A stretch of DNA of 64,000 bases from Asterella californica (lineage: Eukaryota; Streptophyta; Marchantiopsida; Marchantiales; Aytoniaceae). This document shows, one piece after another, positions 34,076 to 45,472 of the stretch; position 1 is the stretch's first letter; each line of letters begins with the position of its first letter. The stretch is taken from the NCBI GenBank assembly GCA_036924285.1, contig JAYKYS010000004.1, forward strand, positions 19,810,001 through 19,874,000, in the 5' to 3' direction. Both the position numbers and the translations under genes were made by a program. The notes under the pieces were generated by a model that made no database searches, was not told the origin of the DNA, and worked only from the letters and a program-made list of their open reading frames with translations.

Positions 34076-35190
34076 GTCTTGAGAATATTCAATTTTTCCT
34101 CGTTGTGTTCTTCGAGTTAGAAGAAAGATTTTGTTATGTACCAAGTAATAACCATAATAATTTTCTACATAACGGTTAAATTTCTCATTCCTTTAGGGCA
34201 AACTTTACATTTATCAATAAGACATCATAAAGCTAAAATCTTTATTAAATATTCTTGATCTGCAGAAGAGTTACGACTCCAAGAGAGTAAAACAGATGTG
34301 TTTTTTCTCTCTCTATTATCCTTTTAGGCCGTGATTTTCGACCATAAAAATGTTTAGTATCCAACAAGATGTTTCCAGTTTCCGCAGAAAAAGTAAAAAT
34401 TATAAGAGAAATGTTTTATCCCAAATGCACTTCTAGGTGGTTTACAGTTCTACACGTAGTTATCTTTTGAGAAACTACGGTTTATTCCTTCTTCTCGTTA
34501 TAGGATTTTCTTTCTGAAATTTGACAGGTGCTAAACATATTTCAGTATTTCGGCTGTATATGGAATAGATTAGGGTTGGGATGCACATTGGTTTATGATA
34601 AGAGAGAGGTCAGCAAACAAATAGAACCTCATGTTGGATCTAGTTCTCCTGGTTCTCTAGTTGGATAAGTTCTCCAGGACCTTGTAACGATGAGGGACGT
34701 CGAACGACCAAAAACATCAGTAGGTGACAATCTACTACGACACTTGGTAACTAGCTATCCACTGAACTGAAAGTGATTTACATTTACCTGACATAAAGCT
34801 TTCTTTATCTTACTAGTCTTTGTCCTAGTGTTCAAACACATTCTACCTTTTACATCGATCAGCCGTAACCTCGAAGATAGCTCAGCGGCAATACTGTGGT
34901 GGACCGACTCGTCACTAACTCTAAGGCGATAACTCGTCTTGAATGGCTATGATCCCTCTGACAGCAAGGTGTCCTCTTTCATGAGGGAAACTCCAGGCGG
35001 GAATTAGAAACTTGCGTGGTCCACGTTAGGTTTCTTGGAGAGAGGATAATCAAAATCATCGAAATTTTCTAGTCCGCCCTCAGTTTCAACTTCGGTTCAG
35101 TTTCAAAACTTTACGCGCACGCGGCAAACTTGGTAACCAAGAAGAGATTCGACGTGCAAGTCAAGTGAGTTCAGTAGTGTATAAGTTTCG
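34076..35190. other. Stretch without a supported gene
   Basis: Intergenic, no recognisable coding or RNA feature. Confidence 0.35.
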
Positions 35191-35520
35191 TTGGAGAGCT
35201 AGAGTGATTACTTCTTTTCACAGTTTTCTCATGATAACTTCGTAGTCTCCCCATTCTACAATCAGTGTGTCATCGGAGATTGGTCTAGAAAGCTAGAGCG
35301 GTTACGTCATTTGGTAGTCTTCTCATGATCATTCCGTAGTCTCCACATTCTACAGTCAATTTGTTATCTCAACTGTGTTATCGCAGACTGTTCAGATTCT
35401 GGAAAGGTGGAGCGGTTACTTCACTTCACATTCGTCTCAGGACTGTCGTCTCAGGATCATTACACTTCACCATATTCTACAATCAGTTTGTTTCCTGTGT
35501 TGTGGGAGATTGTTCTGCAA
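35190..35520. repeat. Three degenerate ~105-bp tandem units upstream of the SAM-like gene
   Basis: Units each contain an AGCTAGAG(T/C)GGTTAC-like start, TCTCATGATCATTCCGTAGTCT, and an end of CATTCTACAATCAGT plus ...GAGATTG. They begin near 35190, 35285 and 35400. They lie just before the ATG at 35540, so they may form a 5' leader or promoter. Confidence 0.75.
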
Positions 35521-35539
35521 TCATTTTGTCATTTTGTCA

Positions 35540-37723
35540 TGATGACTAACTCTATAGTATCTGTCTTTCCGGAGTGGAACTTTGCAGAGGTGGCTGCTTT
35601 CGCTCGAACCGTAGTCGGTTTTACATCTGAAGAAGCAGAATGTCTAGAGAAGAATGAGGTCGAGTTAGTTACGTTTTTACATATGACAAAAGAGGATTTT
35701 GCTCAGATCACAAGATGTTCGTGGGGAAGGAGCAATCGACTTGTGACATTGGTCCTAGGTGCCAAAGACGCATTCTTCACTTTCAAAGGTCAGTCCGTCG
35801 ATAATTTGACGTCCAAAAAAGATACGCATAGAACACAGTCCACAACCGAAGTCTGAAGGAGTTGACACAAATGGTTCGAAGAGAAGCTTAGGCAAGCGTG
35901 AATCTCGTCGTGCTGTTTCGGTATCTTTCAGTCAAGGAGTGACTTCTGCATCCGCTAGAACCACGTCTCTTTTAACTTCTAGTTCTTTTCTTGATAGCAT
36001 GACAATAGATCCAAGAGGAGAGGATCAGAGTAGACAGTCTTATACAGCGAGTGTGAGGAGTGAAGCCGAAAGAGGTCACGCCTGAGTGGAGTTCTCAGTG
36101 GAGTTCTCAGTATTTAACCAAATATCATCCTTTTGCTAGACAGATTATCCGTGCACTAAGAGATGCCTTCAAGCAAATAACTATCCCAGTTGTAGCTGAT
36201 GCTTGGCGCGAAAATTTTCGTCATAACAGAGAAGTAGAAGCACAAACTCTTCAGTACATTGTGGAAGTATGTGCATCTTTGCCTTCTCTACCATTCATCA
36301 TCTCAGGTGTCAGCATTGATATCCCTCCTCATCCTCCTCTCATACTGAAGAATTGGTTCGAGAATCACAAGAAACATTATCGAACCACGCGATTGAGTGA
36401 GATAGTTGTCTTAGAGAGTGCTGAGATTTCTGCACCTGGTGTTGTAACTGTGTCACGGAGTAATTTAGACTCGCAAGAACCTCCTGATGGGTGTCATGAT
36501 CAGCTAATTCCTGATCCAACAGAGGACCTTCATGACCATATTGGTCAGTATGTTACTATGCATAAGATTCTGGCTCTGGATACAGCAGTGGGCGTTGCCG
36601 TTGAGAACGTTCGTTGTGAAGAGAGTGCCTGTGAAGTACATCGACTGAACGAAATGGATGAAAACACCGGAGGACATGTGTCTACCTTGGACGTAGTTAT
36701 TGAATCATCTGTTCTTCCAGTAGCTGCTTCAAGGTTACAGGACGAAGTTTCTACACGTTTTAGGTGCTCAAGGTCTCCTTTACCAGCGTCAGACTTGATA
36801 TTGAAAGGAGATCTGCAACTTGAAGATAACAGTGAAGTCGATCACCCGGTAATTCTCTGTGCAATTTTTGTTTGTATAAGTACACTGTGGTTAATTTAAT
36901 CGTGGATATGTACTCAGATATATATCACAGGGGGGATTGATGATAGTCCTGGATTGGAAAACTTCCAAAGGCTGGAATTTCTACATATCGCATAACAATC
37001 CTCACATACTTATTCATTTTGTATCTTGTTATTAGTCATCTCCTAGATTGTTGTGGGTATTTCGCTGAGGTAAAGGGGGCATGTTCAATGCTTTTATCTT
37101 GTTATTAATTATCTCCTGTATTGTTGTGAGTATTTAGCTGAGGTAAAGTCATCATGTTCAATACCTTAGATCTTCCAAAGTTATAATGTTATGCATTTTG
37201 CTCATATACCCATTTCTATATTCAAACCTGGTATTTTTCCCAACTTGATATGCTACGCATTTCACTCAGGTAACATGGCCAGACATAAGATGCTTGGCAT
37301 TTGGCTCTGTACATATTTCTCTATTGTGAAGCAGAACACGCGATGCAATTAACAGCCAACGGATGGAAAGACTCCATCAAGCCTTACAACCGAAAGAAGT
37401 GCCAAATAACTATCGTCCCGACGGGAGGAAGAATCCTGAAACTGGTCTTCGATCACTCTGCACACAGAGAACATGAACGGCAATTCGCTCTGTATACTTT
37501 TCCACATTTAAGAATATAACTGTTATCGCACATAGTGCAGACATTGCGAACCGATCGTCATATCCTTCCAGTACGGAGCTACCCGTGTGCGGAAGATTCA
37601 TTGATTCCCCCTCGATTTCGACACAATCTCGACCTGAAGCACAATCAGATCAGTTGTGACGGAGCCGCAGTTCAGTTTGTATCCTCCAACAAATCTCAAC
37701 AGCGTCTGGGTAGTGCAGAATAA
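35540..37723 (+). pseudogene. Unrecognised gene or relic with an N-terminal SAM-like domain
   Basis: An ATG at 35540 opens a frame whose residues ~8-75 (EWNFAEVAAFARTVVGFTSE, then FLHMTKEDFAQI, then SNRLVTLVLGA) look like a SAM (sterile alpha motif) domain: helices plus the DF..I/L pattern. The frame stops at 35856. Coding sequence continues one frame over to 36083 (Ser/Arg-rich, SRRAVSVSFSQGVTSASART). It continues again in the third frame from about 36060 to 36850, with YHPFARQIIRALRDAFKQIT and PPLILKNWFENHKKHYRT, and a possible donor at CCG|GTAATT. Downstream frames at 37301-37519 and 37535-37723 may be more exons. Either two frameshifts have killed it or I misread small introns. I recognise no known full-length protein. 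Confidence 0.4.
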
Positions 37724-37884
37724 TTCACATGCATTTTTTAGCCATCCCAAAGCAACAGGAGAATTCCCAAACGCGCTAACATGACATACTAACCCAGCGC
37801 TAATTATATGGATGCTGACAGAGTCTTTTCTATCGGTAAAGATTTGTCGTAAACAATCGGCGAGTCTCCGGAGAACACATCTTG

Positions 37885-38240
37885 TCAGCGAAGCGCACTA
37901 TGGATATATTTCTTAGTGAGACGACAACTTAGTCCAGACAGAAAGTAAATCACATGGGATGTTATGAAGTCTCTGCTGAAGCTATCGACTCCCCCAACTG
38001 ATCCTGTCATAGACTGTAAGCATTTAAGAAGCTCACCATCCGAAGTGTGGATACATACTTTTGCTTCAAGGTTTGCACCAACGAGTTTACCAGACCCCGC
38101 TTGTTCTAAGACTTTATTCACTTTCACGTTCTTGTCGACGTAAAACTGAAAGGGCAAGTTTTGCCACACATCTTCTGCCATGTGAGGCAGTGCGGGTGCA
38201 ATCACACGAACTAAATAGAGCAGAAAAGCTGCAAGGACGG
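37885..38240 (-). pseudogene. OVA2: Organellar-type isoleucyl-tRNA synthetase relic, part 2 (3' side of the gypsy insertion)
   Basis: The minus strand reads LLYLVRVIAPALPHMAEDVW and QNLPFQF, then NKVLEQAGSGKLVGANLEAK, then VCIHTSDGELLKCLQ and SRDFITSHV. This is the anticodon-binding C-terminal region of bacterial/organellar isoleucyl-tRNA synthetase, which charges tRNA-Ile in plastids and mitochondria (Arabidopsis OVA2 type). About 30 residues normally found between NLPF and the VNKVLE helix are missing. The rest of the enzyme is absent downstream. The gypsy element at 38241 splits it from part 1 at 49042-49079. Confidence 0.85.
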
Positions 38241-38736
38241 TGTCGTATTGTACATAGGTCTATACAGTGAAAAGTATTGCAGAGAGATTTTTTTCTATAT
38301 TGTGTAAAGGAAGCTACCCTGCAGCTTAACAAGCTAGGTAGGAGCTAAGCTGGGGCTATGCTTGACAAGCTGCCCCCTAGCTTGGGTTGGAATATCACCC
38401 CTAAAGGAGTCGAAAGACACCAGAATGCAAAGCTCGACGAGCAGAGCGACCTCATGCTTCTAGTTTTGACAGAAAGTGTTTTAAGCAATAGTTAGTACGA
38501 GTTTTAGGCTGTGAAATATGTGAAAGAGAGAAATCCGTCGATTCTGGTTCGTGACTCGAACTCAGAATCGAATAACGTGAGCGTGTAGGTGTTCACAAAT
38601 ACTATAGTTTTGACTCCTTGTTCATTAAAAACGGAGTTGTATAGAGAAGTTAGTGTAGGAAAGGCTAGTAAAGATTTTACAGCAAAATTTCTTCAAGTAA
38701 ACATATGTACAAAAGTTTTTACCTTCTTGAACGGAA

Positions 38737-39090
38737 CCAAAGACCATCCCAGTGATAGGGCGCCTGCCTAGGAGGGAATTGGTCTCAGGATCAATCCCCC
38801 TTGGCCTCTGGTTCCTATTCCGGCATGTTGACCTCCTGGAAGGGAGTCTATGTTGGATATGCAGCCAGGTCCTGCATATCTAGGGGCGGGAGACCGGTAT
38901 CTCTCTTAATCGTGGGCTTCCTGACCTAAGCCTCCGCATGCCATCCTGAATATACTATGGGAGATACCTGGTGCGCATATGGGAGGACTGTAAGCCCTGT
39001 GGGGCAGCCTCATAAGTGTTGGGGCTTCGGCCTACATTGGATGGCTTGTAGTATATTCAGGGTGGCATCAAGATGGCATCAAGGACACGA
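38737..39090 (+). repeat. tRNA-like (SINE-related?) segment inside the 5' LTR
   Basis: CCCAGTGATAGGGCGCCTGC followed about 20 bp later by GGATCAATCCC (38788-38798) resembles the A and B boxes and the anticodon region (CTGCCTAGGAGG) of a tRNA. It is followed by ~290 bp that end near GTATATTCAGGGTGGCATC. The same segment occurs in the 3' LTR at about 47250-47595. This arrangement fits an old SINE captured by the LTR before the element last transposed. Confidence 0.5.
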
Positions 39091-39147
39091 GAAACTTTTG
39101 CTGATTATTATGTACGCATAAGGACAAGAGGGGGACAGCTTTAGCAG

Positions 39148-39655
39148 GGGCCTTAAAACTGAAGCGGAAGATTACCGCGGAAGCTTGAAGCGGAATATTA
39201 CAGCGGAAGCGGAAGATTATCGCGGAAGCTTGAAGCAGAATATTACAGCGGAAGCGGAAAACTACAACGAAAGCGGAAGATTAGGGTTGAAGCTTGAAGC
39301 GGAAGATTACAGTGGAAGCGGAAAACTACAGCGGAAGCGGAAGATTACCGCGGAAGCTTAAAGCGAAATATTACAGCGGAAGCGGAAGATTACCACGGAA
39401 GCTTGAAGCGGAAGATTATAGCAGAAGCGGAAACCTACAGCGGAAGCGGAAGATTACCACGGAAGCCTGAAGCGGAAGATTACAACGGAAGCGAAAGATT
39501 ACCGCGGAAGCTTGAAGCGGAATATTACAGTGGAAGCGGAAAACTACAGCGGAAGCGGAAGATTACCGCGGAAGCTTGAAGCGGAAGATTACCGCGGAAG
39601 CTTGAAGCGGAAGATTACCGCGGAAGCTTAAAGCGAAAGATTACAGCGGGAGCGG
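39148..39655 (+). repeat. GCGGAAG minisatellite in the 5' LTR
   Basis: Dense array of units such as AAGCGGAAGATTACCGCGGA plus AGCTTGAAGCGGAATATTAC, with variants CACGG, TATAG and AAAACTACAGCGG. The basic period is about 14-15 bp within higher-order blocks of roughly 60-75 bp. The 3' LTR has a re-arranged array of its own (47663-48230). Confidence 0.93.
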
Positions 39656-40521
39656 AACTCTGTACGCATAAGGACAGCAGGGGGGCAGCTTAGCTAGGGC
39701 CCTGCTTCTGATAAGTGACTGGGCTTATAAGGACAAGAGGGGGGGGCAGCTTAAGCTGGAGCCTTAACTTTTAGGTTATTTACCTGCGGCGACTTGGGAT
39801 CGGGGACAGTTTGCAAAGGACTTTTTTCGGAGAGAGGTGAAGCGGAAGAAGGAGAATTACAAGCAGGAGAAGCTAAGAGGTTGGGAAGCGATCAAATTGC
39901 TGACAGATTGAATTGGGAGATCATCGTAGGGAGAGGGGCAGGAGTTTTAAGCTTGGACGTTGTCTAATAAACGGTTCGGAGGAGAAATTGCTCTCAGGAG
40001 GCAATTTTATTGAGAGAGATCGGTTGAAAATCTACAGAGGACTTTTGATCGACGCTGGATCAATTTTTTGAGAGTTTCAGTTGGGGCAAAGAGAGGAATA
40101 AGATTCAGGGGTCCGAATTTCACTATTAGGTTCAGATTGAGACGTACTTGGTAGACTTTTGGTTGAGAACTGATTGACGGGAGAGAAAGACACGCAGGAG
40201 AGGAAGAGAGAGAGATTTTCTTTACAGTTGAAGAGATTGATGATGCAGCGACACTGAAATAAAGCTATTTCGACTCCTGAGAGATCTATCTGTGTACTTG
40301 AGTGTGTATTTGAGTGTTTATTTAATAATTGGTGAGCACAAGGAGCAGTGTTTTGAGATCTCATCGTCAGCAGCAACCTATTTTCCTTTCTGGTCGTTTT
40401 TCTCTGATCAGTCACAGTCAGGAGGTCCGCCCTCCCCAAGAAAGACTCTCAACTCGACATCTGGTGCTTCCACTGAGAGATATTGGGGTGATTGATTTGG
40501 AGAATTGACTGAATTGAGAAG

Positions 40522-42462
40522 ATGGATCACAGTGCTGCCGTACAAGGTGTAGCTGCTGCTCAAGGTGCTCATGTTCAAGGGACTCCAGGTCAAGATGGAA
40601 TTGGCTCTCAAGGAGGGTCTACGGTGGTTCCAACAGCAACAGCACAGCCTGCTGTAGACACGTCTCAGATTCTTCAGGCGTTGGCTGCCTTGATTCAGCA
40701 GCAGCCTGCAATTGGAGGAGCAGAGCAGAAGTCCACAAGAGCATTACAAGCAATTGTTGGTCGGTGTGGACGATTTGATGGAAGAGATGTTACTAGGTAC
40801 CTACGGGAGTATGTGGGTGAGATGGAGTTGGTCAGGGCACCTGAAGTTGAGGTAATTCTAAGTTTTGAGTTGACTGTTGTCCCTGAACTGAGAGAGAAGG
40901 TGAGAAATTTACAGAGAAGGCATTTAGGTGGGTGGACTCTGTTTAAACGTGCACTGAGAGAAGAGTTTCTAGAAGAGGACTCTGAAAGAGTCACCAGAAG
41001 AACTCTCATGGACTGGATAGAGCGTCAGCCTGGACGTTCCATTGGACTGAATGAGGTAATTCATGAGTTTGAGAAGAGGTACTCTCAGCTTTCTGGTCTA
41101 GAGAAGTTGACGCTGGATGCTAGGAAGACGGAGTTGTTCTTGGGGGCTCTGGATGAGTTCACAGCAGATAGGCTTTGTTTCATGTTGGCTGATCGAGGGA
41201 CTGAAGGGGGAGTTACATCTGATTGGAGGAGAGTGGAAGAAGCAGTATCTACCCTTGCTAGGCAACGTCGTGGTAGGATGGTGTTACAGCTAAAAACCTT
41301 ACCAGAGCAGTAGAGAGTAGCTCCTCAAGTTCATGTAGCTCCTCCTACAATACCTCAGGCACCTATTGTGATTCCTCAAGCACCCATAGTGGTTCCCCAA
41401 GTGATTGCTCAAGCGCCTGCAGTACCTATCCCAGCACAGAGAGGACCTAGATAGCAACAACGACCTGCTGAGAACCGAAATCAGAATAACTTGATAGAAG
41501 AGCTCACTCAACAGCTGAGAGATTTGAGGGTTGAGATGGCAGACTTGAGGAGAGACCAACGACCAGTTGCGCCAGGTGCTCGACCTGTAGGAGGAACCTT
41601 TACAAGGAGATGTATTTGGTGCGATAGCCCAGATCATCTCAGAGGAGACTGTCAAGACTTGGCGGTTGCCTTGCGAGAGGGCGTAGTCAACTATCAGAAT
41701 AACAGGTTGTATTTAACCGCCACGGGGCAACCTCTGAACACATATTTTGGGAGAGGAGGAATGAGGAGTTCTCTTCCAGTACTTACTGGCGCGAATACTA
41801 CAGCGATGACTGCGGGTTCTGCAGAGGCTGATGTATATACTGAGAAGGTTGAGGTACGCGCTAATCCAACTATGGTTGAGCAGGCTAATGAGGTCTCAGT
41901 TGAAATGATGAAGAGAGGTGTTGAAAGCATTAGGAGAGCTACTGGATGGAGGGACCTAGTGGATGCAACTTCTATTCGAGCATTTTTAGAAGCGAACAGT
42001 GAGCAAGATGCCATGATCGAAGACAAAAGAAGACGGGATGCTTCTGATTTAGATGCAGGGGTACCAGAGGACAGTGATCGTAGGAGGGTTACGAGGAGGA
42101 GAGCAGCAGAACCATCACCAACTGTACCAGCTGGTAGATTTCCTGCTGCAGAGGATATACCTTCTACCTCTACAGCTCCACCACCTGGAGTAGATCCTAT
42201 GGAAGGTGTACAGGATTTGCCACAAGAGACTACTACTACAGATAGAATACGGGGAAAGAGGTTTACAGCACAGGAGAAAGGTAAAGCTCCAGCTTACAAG
42301 TTAGCGGCAGACATCGAAACAACAACAGACTTGCGTGCTGTCTTGGAGCAACGCATTTTGGATGCTAGGGTTGAGTTTACTCTTCGTGAAGTGCTTGGTA
42401 TCGCAAAGAGAGAGTTTCATGAGTTGATAATAGACATCATGAAGAGAAAGAGACAGTATTGA
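40522..42462 (+). CDS. Gypsy gag, interrupted by two TAG codons
   Basis: One frame runs from ATG 40522 to TGA 42460-42462, broken only by TAG at 41311-41313 and TAG at 41452-41454. The N-terminal half (about residues 65-255) is the retrotransposon gag domain (for example RYLREYVGEMELVRAPEVEV and GGWTLFKRALREEFLEEDSE). A Pro/Gln-rich linker contains both stops. A CCHC zinc knuckle, CIWCDSPDHLRGDC, lies at 41611-41652, and an acidic/basic tail follows. Both stops sit where Gln would suit the context. Read without them, the protein would be about 646 residues. Confidence 0.88.
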
Positions 42463-43112
42463 CTGAACAAGTAAGTAGTCAGATGGTTGGAGCAGTAGAT
42501 GCTATTGGTGTTGATCCGTTCAGAGGTGATAAATATGAGGCATGGGTTGCTGGTCCTGCTGTTATTGAGAATGAAGATGAAGAGTATGAGGAGGATAGGT
42601 CAAGCGCGGACAGCGATTTCAAAGAAAAGTACTGGGCAAGAGCGACAACTGAGACGCAAGTTCGACTTGGGGGACTTTCTGAGCCAGTACCTGCACTTGT
42701 GGATCACGGGTCGGAGATCAACATCATTTCCAAGGAGGTGTATGAGAAGGGGCAGTGGCCAATCGAAAGAAATCATGGTTGGGTACTTCGTGCAGCAAAT
42801 AATCAGAAGGGTGAGTTGTACGGAGCTTGTCCTAATATGCGTGTGAGGATCGGAGATGTAGAGGTTGATCAGCATTTCTTTGTACAGTCATCTGCCTCCT
42901 ATCCTGTCATACTGGGCCAACCATACATCACCGCTGTTCGAATGGAGACAAAGGTGATGAATGATGGGTCCCATTATGCCAGAGTTCGGAGTCCTGATGA
43001 TAAGTACTCGGTACAGTTTTTGACGGTTTGTTCAAGACATGAGCGGAACCGACAAACCCTTAGAGATGCTCAGACGAAAAGATGTAAAGGTTTTCGCAGT
43101 CCACTCCTGTAG
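42459..43112 (+). CDS. Gypsy protease region
   Basis: This frame overlaps the end of gag in the -1 frame, so the native element probably made it by frameshifting at CAGTATTGA. The retropepsin motif ALVDHGSEINI has its catalytic Asp at 42702-42704, and ILGQPYITAVRME forms the C-terminal strand of the fold. The frame is lost near 43112, where the sequence shifts into the next frame. Confidence 0.85.
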   Translation: MTEQVSSQMVGAVDAIGVDPFRGDKYEAWVAGPAVIENEDEEYEEDRSSADSDFKEKYWARATTETQVRLGGLSEPVPALVDHGSEINIISKEVYEKGQWPIERNHGWVLRAANNQKGELYGACPNMRVRIGDVEVDQHFFVQSSASYPVILGQPYITAVRMETKVMNDGSHYARVRSPDDKYSVQFLTVCSRHERNRQTLRDAQTKRCKGFRSPLL

Positions 43113-43159
43113 AGCGGGAAGACAGGGGTGTAGAACCTACTGTTGAGGTCCCGTCAGAG

Positions 43160-45472
43160 TTGGAAGCGAGACATGTACAAAGGTCTGGAGACAAGTGTGG
43201 TGTACAGAGTTGGCAGTCTGGATTGCTGATGTTTGAGACAGATGGGTGGAGTCGATTTACAAGAGTTGAAGATATGAGGAAAAATACAAAAAGATGGGTG
43301 GTGAAACAGGTATCAGAGTTGTGGCGTGTAGGAGTTCTACCTGAAGACGAAGTGGTTTCTGGGTTGTTTGAAGAATTTATGTCTGTACAGTCAGTTGTTG
43401 GTTGGTTAGATAATGTGAGTGGATTAGTGGAAGGGAAAAATAGTGTGGCGGTGATCCCTATCCACTCTCGACGCATATATGAGGAGATTGCTACATACGT
43501 GCAGTTCTTTCCTCATCCGATGTAGAGTAATGAGGGGAGAGAAGCAAGCTGTTGGTGTGCACTCCCTCAGGAAGCAGATGTCCATGCGAAGTACAAATCT
43601 GTACTGAGAAAGATAAGACCGGTGGCAACTCAACTACCTGCTAACTCCCAACAGCAAGTACAGTTAGTAGGGACCGAGCCTATATTGCGTGATCATAGAC
43701 GAGTAGGGCAACAGTTTATTGAGGAGACATTGAAGGAGCTCCAGATAGGAGGGGGTGATTTCTTGACTGAGGGCGAGAAGACCGTGTTTGAGCAGATGAT
43801 AGTGAAGCATGGTAAAGCATTCTCTTTTTCAGCAGAGGAGATAGGTTGTGTGGACCCAAAGGTTATAGCGTCTATGGTTATATTCACAATCCCTCATGTG
43901 CCTTGGGACCTGAAACCGATCCCAATTCCTCGTGCTTTGTTGCCTAAGCTCATCGAGTTGTTGAAAGAGAAGGTACAGATGGGGATACTTGAGCCGTCTA
44001 TGGGATCATATTCCAGCAGGTGGTTCACTGTACCCAAGAAGTTAGGAGCTTTGCGCTTTATTCAAGACCTACAGCCTGCGAATAACGTAACCATTCGTAA
44101 CGTTGGGACGGGTCCTGTGATTGAAGAGGTAGCAGAGGCATTTGCAGGGAGAGCTATCTATTCGATAGGAGATCTATATTCTGGTTATGATCAGTTCCAG
44201 CTGGCTGTGGAGAGTAGAGATTTAACTACTATGCGTACGCCCATGGGGTTGATGCGGATGTGTACTCTTCCACAAGGAGCGACGAACTCGGTGGCTCATA
44301 TGCAGAATGCGATGCATAAGGTACTAAGGGAGTTTGTGCTTGATGTTATCATTCCATTTCTAGATGATATTCTTATAAAAGGTTGCGCGGTTGAAGATAA
44401 GGATGGAGCAGTACTTGCGAATAGATGCAGGAGGTTTGTTGCAGATCATATCAGGGATGTAGAACGTATCTTGACTCGACTGGAGGAGGTGCATCTCACC
44501 CTGTCAGGAGCTAAGCCTAAGTTTGGTGTGTCTCAGATTTTAGTGGTTGGACATCTGTGTGGTGCTTTTGGAAGGCGACCAAACCCCGAGAAGGTTGAAG
44601 CTATAGCTAGGATGGCAGACTGTAAAAATATCACGGAGGTTCGACGCTTTCTAGGTGCTTGTGTATTTTATCGTTTATCCATTCCTCATTATGCTCATGT
44701 TGCTGAGCCTTTGTATGCATTATTGAGGAAGGGTAAGAGGTTTGTATGGACCTCAGTCCATAGTGAAGCTATGAATAGGCTGAAGGAGGTTCTACAGTCT
44801 CCGCCTGTTTTGAGAAGAGTAGACTACGGGTGTGGGAGACCTGTCATTATCACAGTAGATACTAGCCCAAAGGCGATTGGCTTGACGATAGGTCAAGATG
44901 ATGCGGATGGATTGCGGCTTACCTCTAGGTTTGGAGCTAGGATCTTGACAGACATGCAACGAGATTATCCTCAGGTGAAGCGTGAGTTGTGGGGAGCAGT
45001 GACTGCAATGAAGACAGATCGTGAGTTTCTGATTGGTGCTCATGTAGTCCTAGAAACAGATTGTCTACCTCTACTAGGCATGATATCCAACTGTACCACG
45101 CCAGACATAGCAATGTTATGTTGGATTGCCTATATTAGAAGCTTGAATCCAGAGTTGAAGCATATAAAAGGAAAGGAGAATATGGTCGCAGATATGTTGT
45201 CAAGAGCTCGATTTGTAGACGAGGATGTCATGATTTCAGAAGCTGAGGAAGAGGAGAGAAAGGATGCTCAGTGTCAGGTTAATCGACAGGCTATGAACTT
45301 GGAGCCGTTGATGTTTAGAGAAGAGCTTTACACAAGTAGACTTCGTGACATAGGGTATTATCTGAGCTTGTTGGAGAGGCAAGAGAGGTGGAGCAAAGTA
45401 GAGTTCAGAGAGATAAGGAAACAAGCTTACAACTATCTTCTGCATGATGGGTATCTTTGGAGACGACCATAG
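43160..45472 (+). CDS. Gypsy reverse transcriptase and RNase H, with an internal TAG
   Basis: The frame is open from about 43160 to TAG 43523-43525, and in the same frame from there to TAG 45470-45472. Reverse transcriptase: RWFTVPKKLGALRFIQDLQP, SIGDLYSGYDQFQLAVESRD, LPQGATNSVAHMQ, and the catalytic FLDD at 44357-44368. The thumb follows (EVRRFLGACVFYR). RNase H: VIITVDTSPKAIGL (Asp at 44858), RDYPQVKRELWGAV, LETDCLPLLGMI, GKENMVADMLSR. The enzymatic residues look intact. The two TAG codons replace probable Gln codons (HPM*SNEG and RRP*RKDG). Confidence 0.93.

Larger units (their letters stand above)
38241..40459 (+). repeat. Gypsy 5' LTR
   Basis: Unusually long LTR in three parts: a unique 5' part, a tRNA-like segment with its tail (38737 to ~39090), and a GCGGAAG-rich minisatellite (39148-39655), followed by a unique 3' part. 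It contains CCTTAACTTTTAGG and AATAAACGG stretches but no coding region. The retroviral R/U5 boundary cannot be placed. Confidence 0.95.

Noticed and set aside
38737..38800. A functional tRNA gene in the gypsy LTR
   Set aside because: A and B box-like motifs are present but the acceptor stem does not pair and the sequence continues into a SINE-like tail; it is present in both LTRs.
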